Positions 53,455-63,584 of a DNA stretch of 64,000 nt are shown here, one piece after another; the first letter of the stretch is position 1; every line of letters begins with the position of its first letter. The notes under the pieces are model-generated. The model was not told where the DNA came from. It ran no database searches and saw nothing but the letters and a program-made list of their open reading frames with translations. A program made the position numbers and the translations under genes. Origin of the DNA: Segetibacter sp. 3557_3 (GTDB taxonomy: Bacteria; Bacteroidota; Bacteroidia; Chitinophagales; Chitinophagaceae); assembly GCF_004354985.1 (NCBI RefSeq), contig NZ_SMSK01000002.1:279235-343234 (forward strand), read 5' to 3'.

Positions 53455-53738
53455 ACAAGAAATACAACTCTAAAAGGCAAGGGGTAAAGACTAAAAGTTT
53501 GAAACTAGCGAGATGCAGTATGCGCAGTCGGGTACTGCTATTGATGTACAAGATCGCAAACTGTATAAAGATGAGGAACAAAATATCACCAAATGTCGCT
53601 CTTGCACGCCACAACTTGGGTTGGTTAAACAAGAGTCAAAGTATAAGTGAATGTCAATTTACGATCCCGAAAGATGCTCGTTAGCATTGCTGCAGTATAG
53701 CTGAGGGCTCGCGCAACTGTCCAGCATTAAAGCCTCAA

Positions 53739-54659
53739 TTACTCAATAAATTTAAGGTTCCGTCTTATGCCGGCATATTTACTTCGCTTTAGTGGTGAGT
53801 TTTTGAAAACGGCCTTAAAAGACTCTTCGGTCAGGTCTTCCCAATCCTGCTTATTAAAGTTTAGGATAGCCGGAATTGGGGCAAACTCCAGGTTGCTGTT
53901 TGGACTACTGAACCGGTTCCATGGGCATACGTCCTGGCATACGTCGCAGCCAAACATCCAGTCGTTGAACTTTCCCTTCATTTCTTCAGGAATAATAGCG
54001 TCTTTAAGTTCTATGGTAAAATAGCTGATGCATTTGCTGCCATTAACCACTTTGTTTTCCTGTATCGCACCGGTGGGGCAAGCATCAATACAGCGCGTAC
54101 AACTTCCGCAGAAATCTTTTGCAAAGGGATCATCATACTCAAGTTCCAGGTCGACAATTAAAGTTGCAATAAAGAAAAACGAACCCGATTGTTTATTTAG
54201 CAGGTTGCCGTTTTTGCCAATCCAGCCAAGCCCACTTCTAACAGCCCAGCTTCGTTCCAATACCGGCGCACTGTCAACAAAACCCCTTCCATTGATTTCG
54301 CCAACTTCCGACTGCAGCCTAACCATAAAGTCCCGGAGCTTCTCCCGGATTACTTCGTGGTAGTCTTTACCATATGCATATTTTGCAATCTTTGGAGCAG
54401 CAGGCGATTGTTGCTGTTCAGGAAAATAATTGATTAATAAGGTAATTACGCTTTTGGCGCCCGGTACAATCCTGGTTGGGTCAACCCGCAGGTCGAAATA
54501 ATTCTCCATGTACTGCATTTTGCCATGCATTCCATTCATCAGCCATTTTTCCAGCCGGCGCGCATCATCGTCCAGAAATGCTGCCTTAGCTATTCCACAA
54601 TAGCTAAAGCCCAGTTCTTTTGAAAGTTTTTTGACGATTATGGTATAATGTTGCACCAA
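53739..54659 (-). CDS. queG: Epoxyqueuosine reductase
   Basis: A 306-residue cobalamin-dependent iron-sulfur enzyme that reduces epoxyqueuosine to queuosine in tRNA. The N-terminal QueG domain (1-170) includes [33 protein letters not shown], and [29 protein letters not shown]. Two ferredoxin-type clusters follow: [16 protein letters not shown] (about 186-201), and [11 protein letters not shown] with the earlier lone C of SKCISYF. Length is slightly under some homologues, which carry HEAT-like C-terminal repeats; the usual short form is seen here. Other queuosine genes are not in the window. The start at 54659 is the only one that keeps the QueG N-terminus; it diverges from the DUF3857 pair. 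Confidence 0.95.
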   Translation of the reverse strand: MVQHYTIIVKKLSKELGFSYCGIAKAAFLDDDARRLEKWLMNGMHGKMQYMENYFDLRVDPTRIVPGAKSVITLLINYFPEQQQSPAAPKIAKYAYGKDYHEVIREKLRDFMVRLQSEVGEINGRGFVDSAPVLERSWAVRSGLGWIGKNGNLLNKQSGSFFFIATLIVDLELEYDDPFAKDFCGSCTRCIDACPTGAIQENKVVNGSKCISYFTIELKDAIIPEEMKGKFNDWMFGCDVCQDVCPWNRFSSPNSNLEFAPIPAILNFNKQDWEDLTEESFKAVFKNSPLKRSKYAGIRRNLKFIE

Positions 54660-54752
54660 CCTTTACTGGTTTACCTTATAAAGTATATTTCTCTTATAAT
54701 ATCATTACGCACTTTTCGTTTTGGTACTGCAAACCCTAAACCTAAAAAACCG

Positions 54753-56768
54753 ATGAAGAATTTCATGGTAGGAGTCATGTCTTGCCTTTTTCTAACCACC
54801 GCAATCCATGCAGACGCGCAAAGGCCAAATATAAAATTTGGTGATGTCAAACCGGGCGATTTCGCTGCAAAACTTTCACAAATCGACAGCAACGCAAATG
54901 CAATTGTCCTCTCCGACATTGCTTCTTCAAAATATGAAGGAGATAATAAAGGAGGGTTCTCCATTATTTTTAAGCGGCACACCCGTATACGGATTATGAA
55001 CCGGAATGGCTTCGACGTAGCCAGCATCAGTTTGCCCATCTACGCTTCAGGCAATCTGGAAGAGGAAATTATAAACCTTAATGCGTCCACCTTTAATCTT
55101 GAAAATGGGGCGGTATCGGAAACCAAACTTGAAAAGAATGCCATCTATAAGGACAAATACAACAAGAACTATACGATCCGTAAGTTCACCATGCCCAATT
55201 TAAAGGAGAATTGTATCATCGATATCAAATACACGCTTAAGTCTCCTTATGAACGCGACCTCAGGTCATGGCAGTTCCAGGGGGAGTATCCTGTGCACTG
55301 GAGCGAATACGACATAACCGTTCCCACGGTATACGAGTTTGTAACTTTTCGGCAGGGCTATCATCCATTTGCGGTAAATACTGCTAAAACAAGTGAAGAA
55401 ACCTATAACATTCTTCTACCGGGAACAAGTGCGTCGGATAGGAGTGAAACCATAAATTTCCGTTCTACAATCGTTAACAGTGTTTGGGCAATGGAAAATA
55501 TTCCGGCACTAAAAAAAGAAAATTATACCTCTACCCTCAAGGATCACGTGAGCAGGGTCGACTTCCAGTTGTCTAAAATCAGGTATCCTGAGACCCCGGT
55601 AAAACAGGTTATGAGCAGTTGGACAACCGTAGCAGAGGAGATGATGAAAGATCCTTTATTTGGTGAGGGACTCACGAAAAATCTCGGCTGGCTCGACGAT
55701 GAACTAAAAAATGCGGTGGCCGGCGCCACAACCGATCTCGAAAAGGCGCATAAGATCTACGACTTTGTTCGGGATAATACCACCTGTACTGATCATGATG
55801 CGAAGTACCTTAGTAACCCCTTACGTAAGGTATGGCAATCGAAAACAGGTAATGTTGCCGATGTTAACCTGCTGCTCACCGCTATGTTGACCCGCCAGGG
55901 CTTTGAGGCTCACCCGGTGTTGTTGAGTACACGTGAAAACGGAAAAGCATACGAGGCTTACCCGATTATGGATAGGCTGAACTATGTGGTTTGCCAGGTT
56001 AAGGTGAATGATGCGCCTTACCTGTTAGACGCTTCTCACAACAAACTGGGTTTCGGTAAACTGCCCAGCGATTGCTACAACGGTTATGCGCGTATTATAG
56101 ACGTACTACCTGCCCTTATCGACCTTAAAGCCGACTCCCTTGATGAAGCAAAGGTTACCAGTGTTATTGTGGTGAATGATGAACAATCGGGCATGACAGG
56201 CTCGTATTCATCTATACTTGGTGACAATGAGTCGTATAATCTTCGCGAAACTATGGTGAAGACTACCAAAGAAGACTACTTCAAAAAGGTTAAAAGCTCC
56301 TTCGGTATGGACGTCGAGCTTACTGGGTCTGAAATTGAAGCACTCAAAACCTATGACGAACCCATTAAAGTGAAGTACGATTTCAAGATGGATTTCAGCG
56401 AGGACCTGATATACCTGAACCCGGTGTTTTCGGAAGGGTATAAAGACAATCCTTTCAAAGCTGCAGAACGGTCTTACCCGGTCGAGATGCCATTTAAAAT
56501 AAATGAGACTTTTGTTTTGCGCATGGACATACCAAAAGGTTATAAGGTGGAAGAATTGCCTAAGTCAACAAGGGTAAAATTAAACGATAATGAGGGTATG
56601 TTCGAGTACCTGGTGAGTGGTATTGATGGGGTATTACAATTGCGGTCCGTTGTCAAGTTGAACCGTGCGACTTTTTTACCCGAAGATTATCAGTCACTCC
56701 GCGATTTTTTTGCTTACGTAGTCAAGAAGCACGGTGAGCAAATAGTTCTCAAGAAGATTAAATCATAA
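54753..56768 (+). CDS. DUF3857/transglutaminase-fold protein, catalytic residues lost
   Basis: A 671-residue exported protein; the signal peptide ends near HADAQ (residue 23). The DUF3857 domain (about 60-240) contains FKRHTRIRIMNRNGFDVASI and ENCIIDIKYTLKSPYERDLRSWQFQ. A transglutaminase-like core (about 300-430) follows, then a DUF3858-like C-terminal beta domain. In the core the catalytic Cys position is Val 368 (TGNVADVNLLLTAML) and the His position is Tyr 411 (LNYVVCQV); the Asp is kept (D426 in LLDAS). It should therefore bind rather than cleave or cross-link peptides. ATG 54753 is chosen because it gives the signal peptide; the frame itself runs from 54648. The next gene, two bases on, codes for an intact relative. 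Confidence 0.87.
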   Translation: MKNFMVGVMSCLFLTTAIHADAQRPNIKFGDVKPGDFAAKLSQIDSNANAIVLSDIASSKYEGDNKGGFSIIFKRHTRIRIMNRNGFDVASISLPIYASGNLEEEIINLNASTFNLENGAVSETKLEKNAIYKDKYNKNYTIRKFTMPNLKENCIIDIKYTLKSPYERDLRSWQFQGEYPVHWSEYDITVPTVYEFVTFRQGYHPFAVNTAKTSEETYNILLPGTSASDRSETINFRSTIVNSVWAMENIPALKKENYTSTLKDHVSRVDFQLSKIRYPETPVKQVMSSWTTVAEEMMKDPLFGEGLTKNLGWLDDELKNAVAGATTDLEKAHKIYDFVRDNTTCTDHDAKYLSNPLRKVWQSKTGNVADVNLLLTAMLTRQGFEAHPVLLSTRENGKAYEAYPIMDRLNYVVCQVKVNDAPYLLDASHNKLGFGKLPSDCYNGYARIIDVLPALIDLKADSLDEAKVTSVIVVNDEQSGMTGSYSSILGDNESYNLRETMVKTTKEDYFKKVKSSFGMDVELTGSEIEALKTYDEPIKVKYDFKMDFSEDLIYLNPVFSEGYKDNPFKAAERSYPVEMPFKINETFVLRMDIPKGYKVEELPKSTRVKLNDNEGMFEYLVSGIDGVLQLRSVVKLNRATFLPEDYQSLRDFFAYVVKKHGEQIVLKKIKS

Positions 56769-56770
56769 AC

Positions 56771-58675
56771 ATGAGAAAACTGCTTTTTTTATTGTGCTGT
56801 ATACCCGCTTGTGTTGAGGCGCAAACTTATGCGGTGGCGAACATTCCCGACTCGCTGCAGGCAAATGCGCGGGCGATCAAACGAAGTGAGTCCATAAGGA
56901 TGACGGTGAAGTCCGCTTCTAAAGCTATAATCCGCCACAAGTATGCTATTACGGTAATGAATGAGGATGGCCTTCGCTATTCGGGTTATTCCGGCTATTA
57001 CGATAAGATGATCAGGATCAATGAAATTGATGGCAAGCTCTTCGATGCATCCGGTAAGGAAATTAAATCCGTGAAGAAAAAGGATATTACCGACCGCTCG
57101 CAGGATGACGACATGAGCCTGATTACCGATGGACGGATTAAGCAACACCGGTTTTACTCTACCAGTTTTCCTTACACGGTAGAGTATGAAGATGAAATTG
57201 AGATGAACGGTATTTTCAACCTTGAAGATTGGATGCCGATACCAGCACAGAAATACGCCTTACAGCAAAGCAGCTTTACGGTGGAAGTGCCGGCAGACTA
57301 CGGTCTAAGGTTCAAGCAATTTAATTATGCGGGCGCCCCGGTCGTAACAAATTCAGGCAAAACCATAACTTACCAATGGGAGCTAAAGAATGTTCCCGGT
57401 TTTGTAAGTGAGCCGTTTCAACCCGATGTCTCCCAGGTGCTTCCACATGTAATGACGGCACCGACCAAATTTGAATTTGGTGGCTACCAGGGAGATATGA
57501 GTACCTGGCAGGGACTGGGAAAATACATTTCGAGCCTTTATGTTGGACGCGATGCATTGCCGGAGAACGTTAAAGCCGACATCCACCGTCTGACCGATGG
57601 AATTAGCGACAGGAAGCAAAAGATCCGGCTGATTTACGAGTACATGCAGCAAAATACACGGTATATTTCTATTCAGCTGGGAATTGGTGGACTGCAGCCG
57701 TTTCCGGCAACCGATGTGGCAACAAAAAAGTACGGCGACTGTAAAGCCTTGTCCAATTATATGGTTAGCCTGTTGAAAGAAGTGGGTATCTGGGCTAACA
57801 ATGTTATTATTACAGCAGGTGAAGGGGAAAGGGGCCTCCTCGAAGACTTTCCTGCAAACTACTTTAACCACGCTGTAATGTGTGTTCCGGATGCAAAAGA
57901 TACGATGTGGCTGGAATGCACAAGTCAAACGGTAAGTGCCGGCTATATGGGCGGGTTTACCGGGAACCGAAAAGCCCTTTTTATTGCCGACGACGGCGGC
58001 CATGTGGTGTCGACACCGGCTTACAAAGCAAAGGATAACCTGCAGATCAGGAGTATCATGGGAGCAATAAACCCGGACGGACACCTGGCTGTTGATGTAG
58101 CGACCCACTTTACGGGACAGCAACAGGAAAGGGTTCACGGGCTTGTACATGGAGCAACAGAAAAGGAGCGTGAGGAGTTTCTCAATGAGGCCATAAGTCT
58201 GCCAACCTACAAATTGGAAAAATTCAATTATGTTGAAACAAAAGGAATAATCCCAGCAATGGACGAATACCTGAAAATTTCAGCTCCGAACTATGCAGCC
58301 GTTTCGGGCAAACGGATCTTTGTTATGCCCAACCTCTTCAATCGGAATGGAACAAAGCTTCCCACCGATAAGCCTCGCCGGTTTGATATCTTGCTGGATT
58401 ATCCTTACCAGGACGTGGATTCCATTAACCTTGCTATTCCGAATGGCTACGAGAGTGAAGCAGTACCCAAGGACGTCTCGCTAAAAACAAAATTTGGATC
58501 TTATAGCATTAGTTTTAAGCTCAACGGTAATTCGATAGCTGTGGTACGGGTGTCGGAAAGAAATGCAGGGCTTTTTCCTGCAACAGACTATGCAGCGCTG
58601 GTGAGTTATTACGAGGAGATCTACAAAGCTGATCGCTCCCGGTTTGTGCTTGTAAAAAGAGATGTGACGCCTTAG
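56771..58675 (+). CDS. DUF3857/transglutaminase-like protein, active site largely intact
   Basis: A 634-residue exported protein with a signal peptide ending near CVEAQ (residue 18). The DUF3857 domain (about 35-220) contains HKYAITVMNEDGLRYSGYSGYYDK. The transglutaminase core (about 260-390) has C324 (KYGDCKALSNYMV), H367 (NHAVMCV) and an acidic third residue, E382 (WLECTS) instead of the usual Asp. A C-terminal beta domain follows. It is probably a periplasmic cysteine peptidase or transglutaminase-fold enzyme. It starts two bases after the stop of the degenerate relative, so the two are one operon and may act as a pair. A strong terminator follows at 58734. Confidence 0.9.
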   Translation: MRKLLFLLCCIPACVEAQTYAVANIPDSLQANARAIKRSESIRMTVKSASKAIIRHKYAITVMNEDGLRYSGYSGYYDKMIRINEIDGKLFDASGKEIKSVKKKDITDRSQDDDMSLITDGRIKQHRFYSTSFPYTVEYEDEIEMNGIFNLEDWMPIPAQKYALQQSSFTVEVPADYGLRFKQFNYAGAPVVTNSGKTITYQWELKNVPGFVSEPFQPDVSQVLPHVMTAPTKFEFGGYQGDMSTWQGLGKYISSLYVGRDALPENVKADIHRLTDGISDRKQKIRLIYEYMQQNTRYISIQLGIGGLQPFPATDVATKKYGDCKALSNYMVSLLKEVGIWANNVIITAGEGERGLLEDFPANYFNHAVMCVPDAKDTMWLECTSQTVSAGYMGGFTGNRKALFIADDGGHVVSTPAYKAKDNLQIRSIMGAINPDGHLAVDVATHFTGQQQERVHGLVHGATEKEREEFLNEAISLPTYKLEKFNYVETKGIIPAMDEYLKISAPNYAAVSGKRIFVMPNLFNRNGTKLPTDKPRRFDILLDYPYQDVDSINLAIPNGYESEAVPKDVSLKTKFGSYSISFKLNGNSIAVVRVSERNAGLFPATDYAALVSYYEEIYKADRSRFVLVKRDVTP

Positions 58676-58733
58676 GAATTATTCGTACTGTGCGCACCTA
58701 TGCGAGCTTCAACCGATTGAACTTATGCTATAA

Positions 58734-58766
58734 CAAACAACCACCCTGACCGGGTGGTTGTTTGAT
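58734..58766. terminator. Terminator of the DUF3857 operon
   Basis: A perfect 13-bp stem (58734-58746 with 58752-58764) with loop TGACC and T-rich flanks; AC-rich arms of CAAACAACCACCC type. Confidence 0.9.
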
Positions 58767-59137
58767 TCAGGTCTCCACCATTGGTACCTTTTCACTTTTT
58801 CTTGCAGGTATATTCAGCGGCAAAGGTTTCTTTACGCCACGTCTTATCCTGCCTCATACAAAGCATTGAGGAGCCGGTAAAAATTGCATGAAATCCGCTG
58901 TGGTACTGACTTTGCAGCAGATCAGCGATTGATCATGTGCCAGAATTTCCTGATTATGCAGTTGGTTAGGCTTTTGTTCAATGAGGTTACCTCCTTTAGC
59001 ACGATGGTTCAAACAATATTGGGCAAATTGGAGGGGAGAGGAGGATGGCAGGTTCGTCACGGTAACAGAGGTTTAATCAATATTTCCTCCCCGATAAGCA
59101 TCATTGCCAACATTTTCAAACCTAAAAATCATTAAGT
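58767..59137. other. Upstream region of clpB
   Basis: These 371 bases are without a supported gene; short frames on both strands overlap each other. TGACTTTG near 58906 is one base off the -7 consensus and could begin a long leader. I see no CIRCE-like (TTAGCACTC...GAGTGCTAA) heat-shock operator. Confidence 0.4.
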
Positions 59138-61756
59138 ATGAACATGAATAATTATACGATAAAATCACAGGAAATCATCCAGCAGGCGCAGCAGGAAGCT
59201 TTCAATAACGGCAACCCCAATATTGAAACGAATCACTTGCTGAAGGCTTTACTAAAGGATGATGACAGTCCTGTAGATTTCCTTCTAAAAAAGAACAATG
59301 TAAACGTTGGGTTTATTACAGGCAAGGTTGATGAAGCGATAAAAAAACTACCCAGAACGTCGAATGGAGAACCGGCACAATCCGTGAGCCGCGACCTTAA
59401 TAATGCCTTGCTGAAAGCAAACGCTTCCATCAAGACCTTCAAAGACGAGTTTGTCAGCGTTGAACACCTGCTGCTTGGATTGTTACAGGTCAACGACGAC
59501 GTTTCACGTTTATTGAAAGACGCTGGTCTCGACGAGAAAGGATTGACCGCCGCCATCAAAGACCTTCGTAAGGGTTCAACCGTAAATTCTCAAACGAGTT
59601 CCCAACAATATAATGCGCTCCAGAAATATGCCCGCAACCTGAACGATATGGCCAGGGCAGGCAAACTTGACCCGGTTATTGGCCGTGATGAAGAGATCCG
59701 CAGGACCTTGCATATCTTATCCCGCCGGAGCAAAAACAATCCTATTCTTGTTGGTGAGCCTGGTGTTGGTAAAACAGCCATTGCAGAAGGATTGGCTCAT
59801 CGTATTGTCAATGGCGACGTACCTGAAAACCTGAAGAGCAAAATCATTTTCGGCCTCGATATGGGCCAGTTAATCGCCGGGGCTAAATATAAAGGTGAAT
59901 TCGAGGAGCGACTTAAGAGTGTGGTTAAAGAAGTTGCCGATAGTGATGGTGAAATCATTCTTTTCATCGATGAGATACATACCCTCGTCGGAGCAGGTGG
60001 TGGCGAAGGCGCGATGGATGCTGCAAACATTCTTAAGCCGGCACTTGCACGTGGTGAGCTCCGGGCCATTGGCGCAACTACGCTCAATGAGTACCAAAAG
60101 TATTTTGAAAAGGATAAAGCACTTGAGCGACGCTTTCAAAAGGTGATGATCGATGAGCCGTCAGTTGAAGATGCAATCTCAATACTTCGTGGATTAAAAG
60201 ATCGTTACGAAACCCACCACCACGTACGCATAAAGGACGAAGCCATTATCGCAGCGGTTGAGTTGAGCCAGCGGTACATGACCGACCGCTTTTTGCCGGA
60301 TAAAGCCATTGACCTGATTGACGAAAGTGCGGCTAAACTGCGACTCGAAATGAACAGTATGCCCGAGGAACTGGACAAACTGGAAAGAAGTATTCGCCAG
60401 CTCGAAATAGAACGGGAGGCGATTAAACGCGAGAACGACGAAGACAAGTTAAGACAACTATCAATAGAGATCAGCAATCTTTCAACTGAACGCGATACCC
60501 TGAAAGCGAAATGGCAGCAGGAAAAAGACCTCGTTGAAAAAATACAGAATGCAAAAGCTGAGATCGAGAATTTAAAGCAACAGGCGGAGCAGGCAGAACG
60601 TAATGGTGAGTATGGTAAGGTTGCAGAAATCAGGTATGGCCGCGTTAAAGAACAGGAACAGATCATTGCAGAGTTCTCTGAAAAACTTGAGGAAATCAGT
60701 GAAAACAAAAGATTGCTGAAGGAAGAAGTGGACTCAGAAGATATTGCTGATAACGTTGCGAAATCAACAGGTATTCCGGTTGCCAAGATGATGCAGAGCG
60801 AGCGTATCAAATTGCTCCACCTTGAAGAAGAACTACATAAGCGCGTAGTGGGCCAGGATGAGGCAATTGAAGCAGTTGCCGACGCGATAAGGCGCAGCCG
60901 TGCTGGCTTGCAGGATCCCAAACGTCCAATTGGTTCATTCATCTTCCTTGGAACAACCGGTGTGGGTAAAACTGAACTTGCTAAAGCGCTGGCAGATTAC
61001 CTGTTCGATGATGAAAGCATGATGACCCGTATCGACATGAGTGAATACCAGGAAAAACATACGGTAAGCAGGTTGGTCGGTGCGCCTCCGGGATATGTGG
61101 GATATGATGAAGGTGGGCAGCTTACTGAGGCCGTTCGTCGCAAGCCATACAGCGTAGTACTGCTCGATGAGATCGAAAAAGCACATCCTGATGTTTACAA
61201 TGTTTTACTACAGGTATTGGATGATGGCCGTTTAACCGATAACAAGGGTAGGGTGGTAAACTTCAAAAACACCATCATCATTATGACCAGCAACCTGGGA
61301 AGTTCCGTTATCCAGGAAGCTTTCGAAAATGTTACAGAAAGCAACAAAGAGCAGGTTGTTGAAAGTACAAGGGCTGAATTGTTCAACTTACTAAAGCAAA
61401 CCATCCGTCCTGAGTTTTTAAACAGGATAGATGAAGTGATCATGTTCCAGCCACTGATGAAAAATGAGATTAAAGGTATTATTAAGATACAGCTGCAGAA
61501 CTTAAAGTCGCTGGTGGCCCAGAATGGTATCAACCTCGAGTTCAGCGATTATGCCCTGGATTACCTGGCCGAAAACGGTTACGATCCACAGTTTGGTGCA
61601 AGACCCCTAAAAAGGCTGATCCAGAAGGAGATCATCAATCAGTTGAGCAAACGTATACTTGCTGGTGACATCGACAAGAATCACCCGGTGTTGGTTGACG
61701 TTTTCGATGGGGTGGTGGTATTTAGAAATGATGTTCCTGATAAAGTTATGCAGTAA
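59138..61756 (+). CDS. clpB: ATP-dependent disaggregase ClpB
   Basis: An 872-residue Hsp100 chaperone that rescues aggregated proteins together with DnaK. The N-terminal Clp repeat domain (1-145) includes NTNHLLKALL-type motif TNHLLKALLKDD. The first AAA domain has Walker A GEPGVGKTA (about 205) and Walker B ILFIDEIH. The long coiled-coil middle domain (about 405-525) distinguishes ClpB from ClpA/ClpC. The second AAA domain has GTTGVGKTE (about 607), VVLLDEIEKAHPDV, and sensor NRIDEVIMFQPL, followed by a C-terminal domain (GARPLKRLIQKEI). There is no ClpP-binding loop, as expected. The two starts MNM lie six bases apart; 59138 fits the family. It ends at a bidirectional terminator. Confidence 0.98.
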   Translation: MNMNNYTIKSQEIIQQAQQEAFNNGNPNIETNHLLKALLKDDDSPVDFLLKKNNVNVGFITGKVDEAIKKLPRTSNGEPAQSVSRDLNNALLKANASIKTFKDEFVSVEHLLLGLLQVNDDVSRLLKDAGLDEKGLTAAIKDLRKGSTVNSQTSSQQYNALQKYARNLNDMARAGKLDPVIGRDEEIRRTLHILSRRSKNNPILVGEPGVGKTAIAEGLAHRIVNGDVPENLKSKIIFGLDMGQLIAGAKYKGEFEERLKSVVKEVADSDGEIILFIDEIHTLVGAGGGEGAMDAANILKPALARGELRAIGATTLNEYQKYFEKDKALERRFQKVMIDEPSVEDAISILRGLKDRYETHHHVRIKDEAIIAAVELSQRYMTDRFLPDKAIDLIDESAAKLRLEMNSMPEELDKLERSIRQLEIEREAIKRENDEDKLRQLSIEISNLSTERDTLKAKWQQEKDLVEKIQNAKAEIENLKQQAEQAERNGEYGKVAEIRYGRVKEQEQIIAEFSEKLEEISENKRLLKEEVDSEDIADNVAKSTGIPVAKMMQSERIKLLHLEEELHKRVVGQDEAIEAVADAIRRSRAGLQDPKRPIGSFIFLGTTGVGKTELAKALADYLFDDESMMTRIDMSEYQEKHTVSRLVGAPPGYVGYDEGGQLTEAVRRKPYSVVLLDEIEKAHPDVYNVLLQVLDDGRLTDNKGRVVNFKNTIIIMTSNLGSSVIQEAFENVTESNKEQVVESTRAELFNLLKQTIRPEFLNRIDEVIMFQPLMKNEIKGIIKIQLQNLKSLVAQNGINLEFSDYALDYLAENGYDPQFGARPLKRLIQKEIINQLSKRILAGDIDKNHPVLVDVFDGVVVFRNDVPDKVMQ

Positions 61757-61768
61757 CAAACAATGAAT

Positions 61769-61806
61769 AAAAAAGGGGCACGCCAATCGCGTGTCCCTTT
61801 TTTTAT
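61769..61806. terminator. Bidirectional terminator between clpB and the SIMPL gene
   Basis: GGGGCACGC and GCGTGTCCC arms with a short loop are flanked by an A-run and a T-run, so transcription ends on both strands. Confidence 0.9.
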
Positions 61807-61811
61807 GCCTT

Positions 61812-62531
61812 TTACTTCAGTTCAAAAGTTACATTCACTTCAAACTGGTATTTAATTTTTTTAAAATCGATGGTGGGCGCAGCCTGATCACCAGCAAAAC
61901 CTTCCGTTTTCATCATTGCGTTTGAGTACACCCGGGGAGCGTGATAACCGATTTCACTTGGATCGTTAATCATGATTGGTTTACCTACGCTTTCACCAAG
62001 CGAACCAGCAAGGTATACCGCCTTATCTTTTGCTGCTTTCATTGCTTCCACTTTGAGCTGCTTTTTTAGCTCGGTCATTTTACTGTGCGAGACCTTCGCA
62101 ATGAAGAAATTCTGGGTTGCCTCGTCATCTAGTTTATCAACCAGTTCATCCATTTTTTTGCTATTGCTGAGTTTTACCAGGTAGCTGATGGTTGCCATCA
62201 TATCCGGGTTCTTCTTACGATTCTTCTTGTACCACCATGGGTTACCATCGTAACCAGAATAACCCTGCACGCTAATGTTTGTATCCGGTATTCCAAGGCT
62301 GATCACCGCTTTGATAAACCTGTTTTTTATCGACTCAATGTCTACCTTGCCGGCGCCTTTTTTATCGTACTCCCGAAGGTCTACCTGTACAAAAATTTCG
62401 TCCGGAACAATCTCCATCTCTGCCATCCCTGAAACATTGATTGTTCTTTGCCTGGTTGTGTTCTCGGGAGTTTGAGCAATCGCCCCTAACATGCCGGCCA
62501 TAAATGCCATACTAATAATTATCTTCTTCAT
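61812..62531 (-). CDS. SIMPL domain (DUF541) periplasmic protein
   Basis: A 239-residue exported protein with a signal peptide ending near GAIAQ (residue 19). The SIMPL domain follows: RTINVSGMAEMEIVPDEIFVQVDL at the start, a middle with SVQGYSGYDG, and VKLSNSKKMDELVDKLDDEAT. Near the end are the segments LKVEAMKAAKDKAVYLAGSLGESVGKPIMIND and FEVNVTFELK. Members form ring-like oligomers in the periplasm; the physiological role is uncertain (oxidative stress in E. coli YggE). Translation from 62633 would put 34 residues before the signal peptide, so ATG 62531 is used. It shares a 141-base divergent promoter region with the acyltransferase gene. Confidence 0.9.
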   Translation of the reverse strand: MKKIIISMAFMAGMLGAIAQTPENTTRQRTINVSGMAEMEIVPDEIFVQVDLREYDKKGAGKVDIESIKNRFIKAVISLGIPDTNISVQGYSGYDGNPWWYKKNRKKNPDMMATISYLVKLSNSKKMDELVDKLDDEATQNFFIAKVSHSKMTELKKQLKVEAMKAAKDKAVYLAGSLGESVGKPIMINDPSEIGYHAPRVYSNAMMKTEGFAGDQAAPTIDFKKIKYQFEVNVTFELK

Positions 62532-62672
62532 AGTATAAGTTTGTTTTCCTGATTCGTGTAATGTGGGCATTACATAATGGCATAAATATATTACTCTGTA
62601 ATTAACAATATGTTTACATTCCTTATTTTGCACACCCTATTAAGCAAAAATTGATAGCCAAATTCAAGTGTA

Positions 62673-63443
62673 ATGAGTTCATTTGTAGAGAAGTTAAAGC
62701 ACATAAGACTGGTAAGATCGGCCGTTTATGCGTTGGTTGGTGTTGTCAGTTACCCGGGTTTGGCGATCATCAACAAATTGAAAATACAAGGAACGGAACA
62801 CCTCGAAAACCTGCCTAAAAAAAATGTGCTTTTTGTAAGCAATCACCAGACGTATTTTGCTGATGTGATTACTTTTCTACACATATTCGCAGCAGTAAAA
62901 TGGCGGAAGCGGAACCGCCTTGGTGTTCCTTACTACCTGTTAAACCCATTTACAAACGTCTATTATGTGGCTGCTGAAGAAACAATGAAAGGCAGTTGGA
63001 TCAGCAAACTGTTTACCCTTGCCGGCGCACTTACGGTTAAACGAACCTGGCGCGCAGAAGGTACTGAAGTCAGGCGTGGACTTGATCCATCTGACACACG
63101 GAAGATCGAAAGGGCGCTCGATAAAAGTTGGGTGATTACCTTCCCCCAGGGTACAACCAAGCCTTTTGCGCCTGCTCGAAAGGGTACCGCTTTTCTGATC
63201 AAGAAAAATCAGCCCATCGTGATCCCGGTGGTCATAAATGGTTTTTGGAGAGCCTTCAACAAAACCGGCCTGGCCCTCAAGAAAAAGGGCTCACTGCTTA
63301 CCATCCGCATTAAAGAACCTCTGGTGATTGACTATTCGCAGCCTGCCGAGGTTATACTCGAACAGGTGATGGATGCCATAGAGCAAAGCAAACGTTTTAT
63401 GATGAAAGGAAAACACCATGTCATCAATAAAATGGACAAATGA
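62673..63443 (+). CDS. 1-acyl-sn-glycerol-3-phosphate acyltransferase-like protein (PlsC family)
   Basis: A 256-residue membrane-associated acyltransferase with an N-terminal hydrophobic segment (AVYALVGVVSYPGLAII). Block I is VSNHQTYFAD, with H58 and D64; the spacing is H-x5-D instead of the usual H-x4-D. Block II-like VPYYLLNPF and block III FPQGTTKPF (usual FPEGTRS) follow, then block IV IVIPVVINGFW. It should acylate lysophosphatidate or a related lipid at the cytoplasmic membrane. The changed spacing and Gln for Glu 159 suggest a subfamily with another acceptor, such as an aminolipid or ornithine lipid precursor. It is transcribed alone; the repeat array begins about 140 bases after the stop. 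Confidence 0.85.
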   Translation: MSSFVEKLKHIRLVRSAVYALVGVVSYPGLAIINKLKIQGTEHLENLPKKNVLFVSNHQTYFADVITFLHIFAAVKWRKRNRLGVPYYLLNPFTNVYYVAAEETMKGSWISKLFTLAGALTVKRTWRAEGTEVRRGLDPSDTRKIERALDKSWVITFPQGTTKPFAPARKGTAFLIKKNQPIVIPVVINGFWRAFNKTGLALKKKGSLLTIRIKEPLVIDYSQPAEVILEQVMDAIEQSKRFMMKGKHHVINKMDK

Positions 63444-63584
63444 GGAGATTTAATAATGTAAAATTCAACATTAAAAATGCAAAAAAGGGACTCCTGCACA
63501 CGGCAAAGTTTGGTGCACCTATATTGACTTAGTCCAAGCAACGTTTCAACTGATCAACCTTTCGACTGATTAACTTCCCCTCCG

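Noticed and set aside
58767..59137. CIRCE-type heat-shock operator before clpB
   Set aside because: No TTAGCACTC-N9-GAGTGCTAA or close variant seen on either strand.
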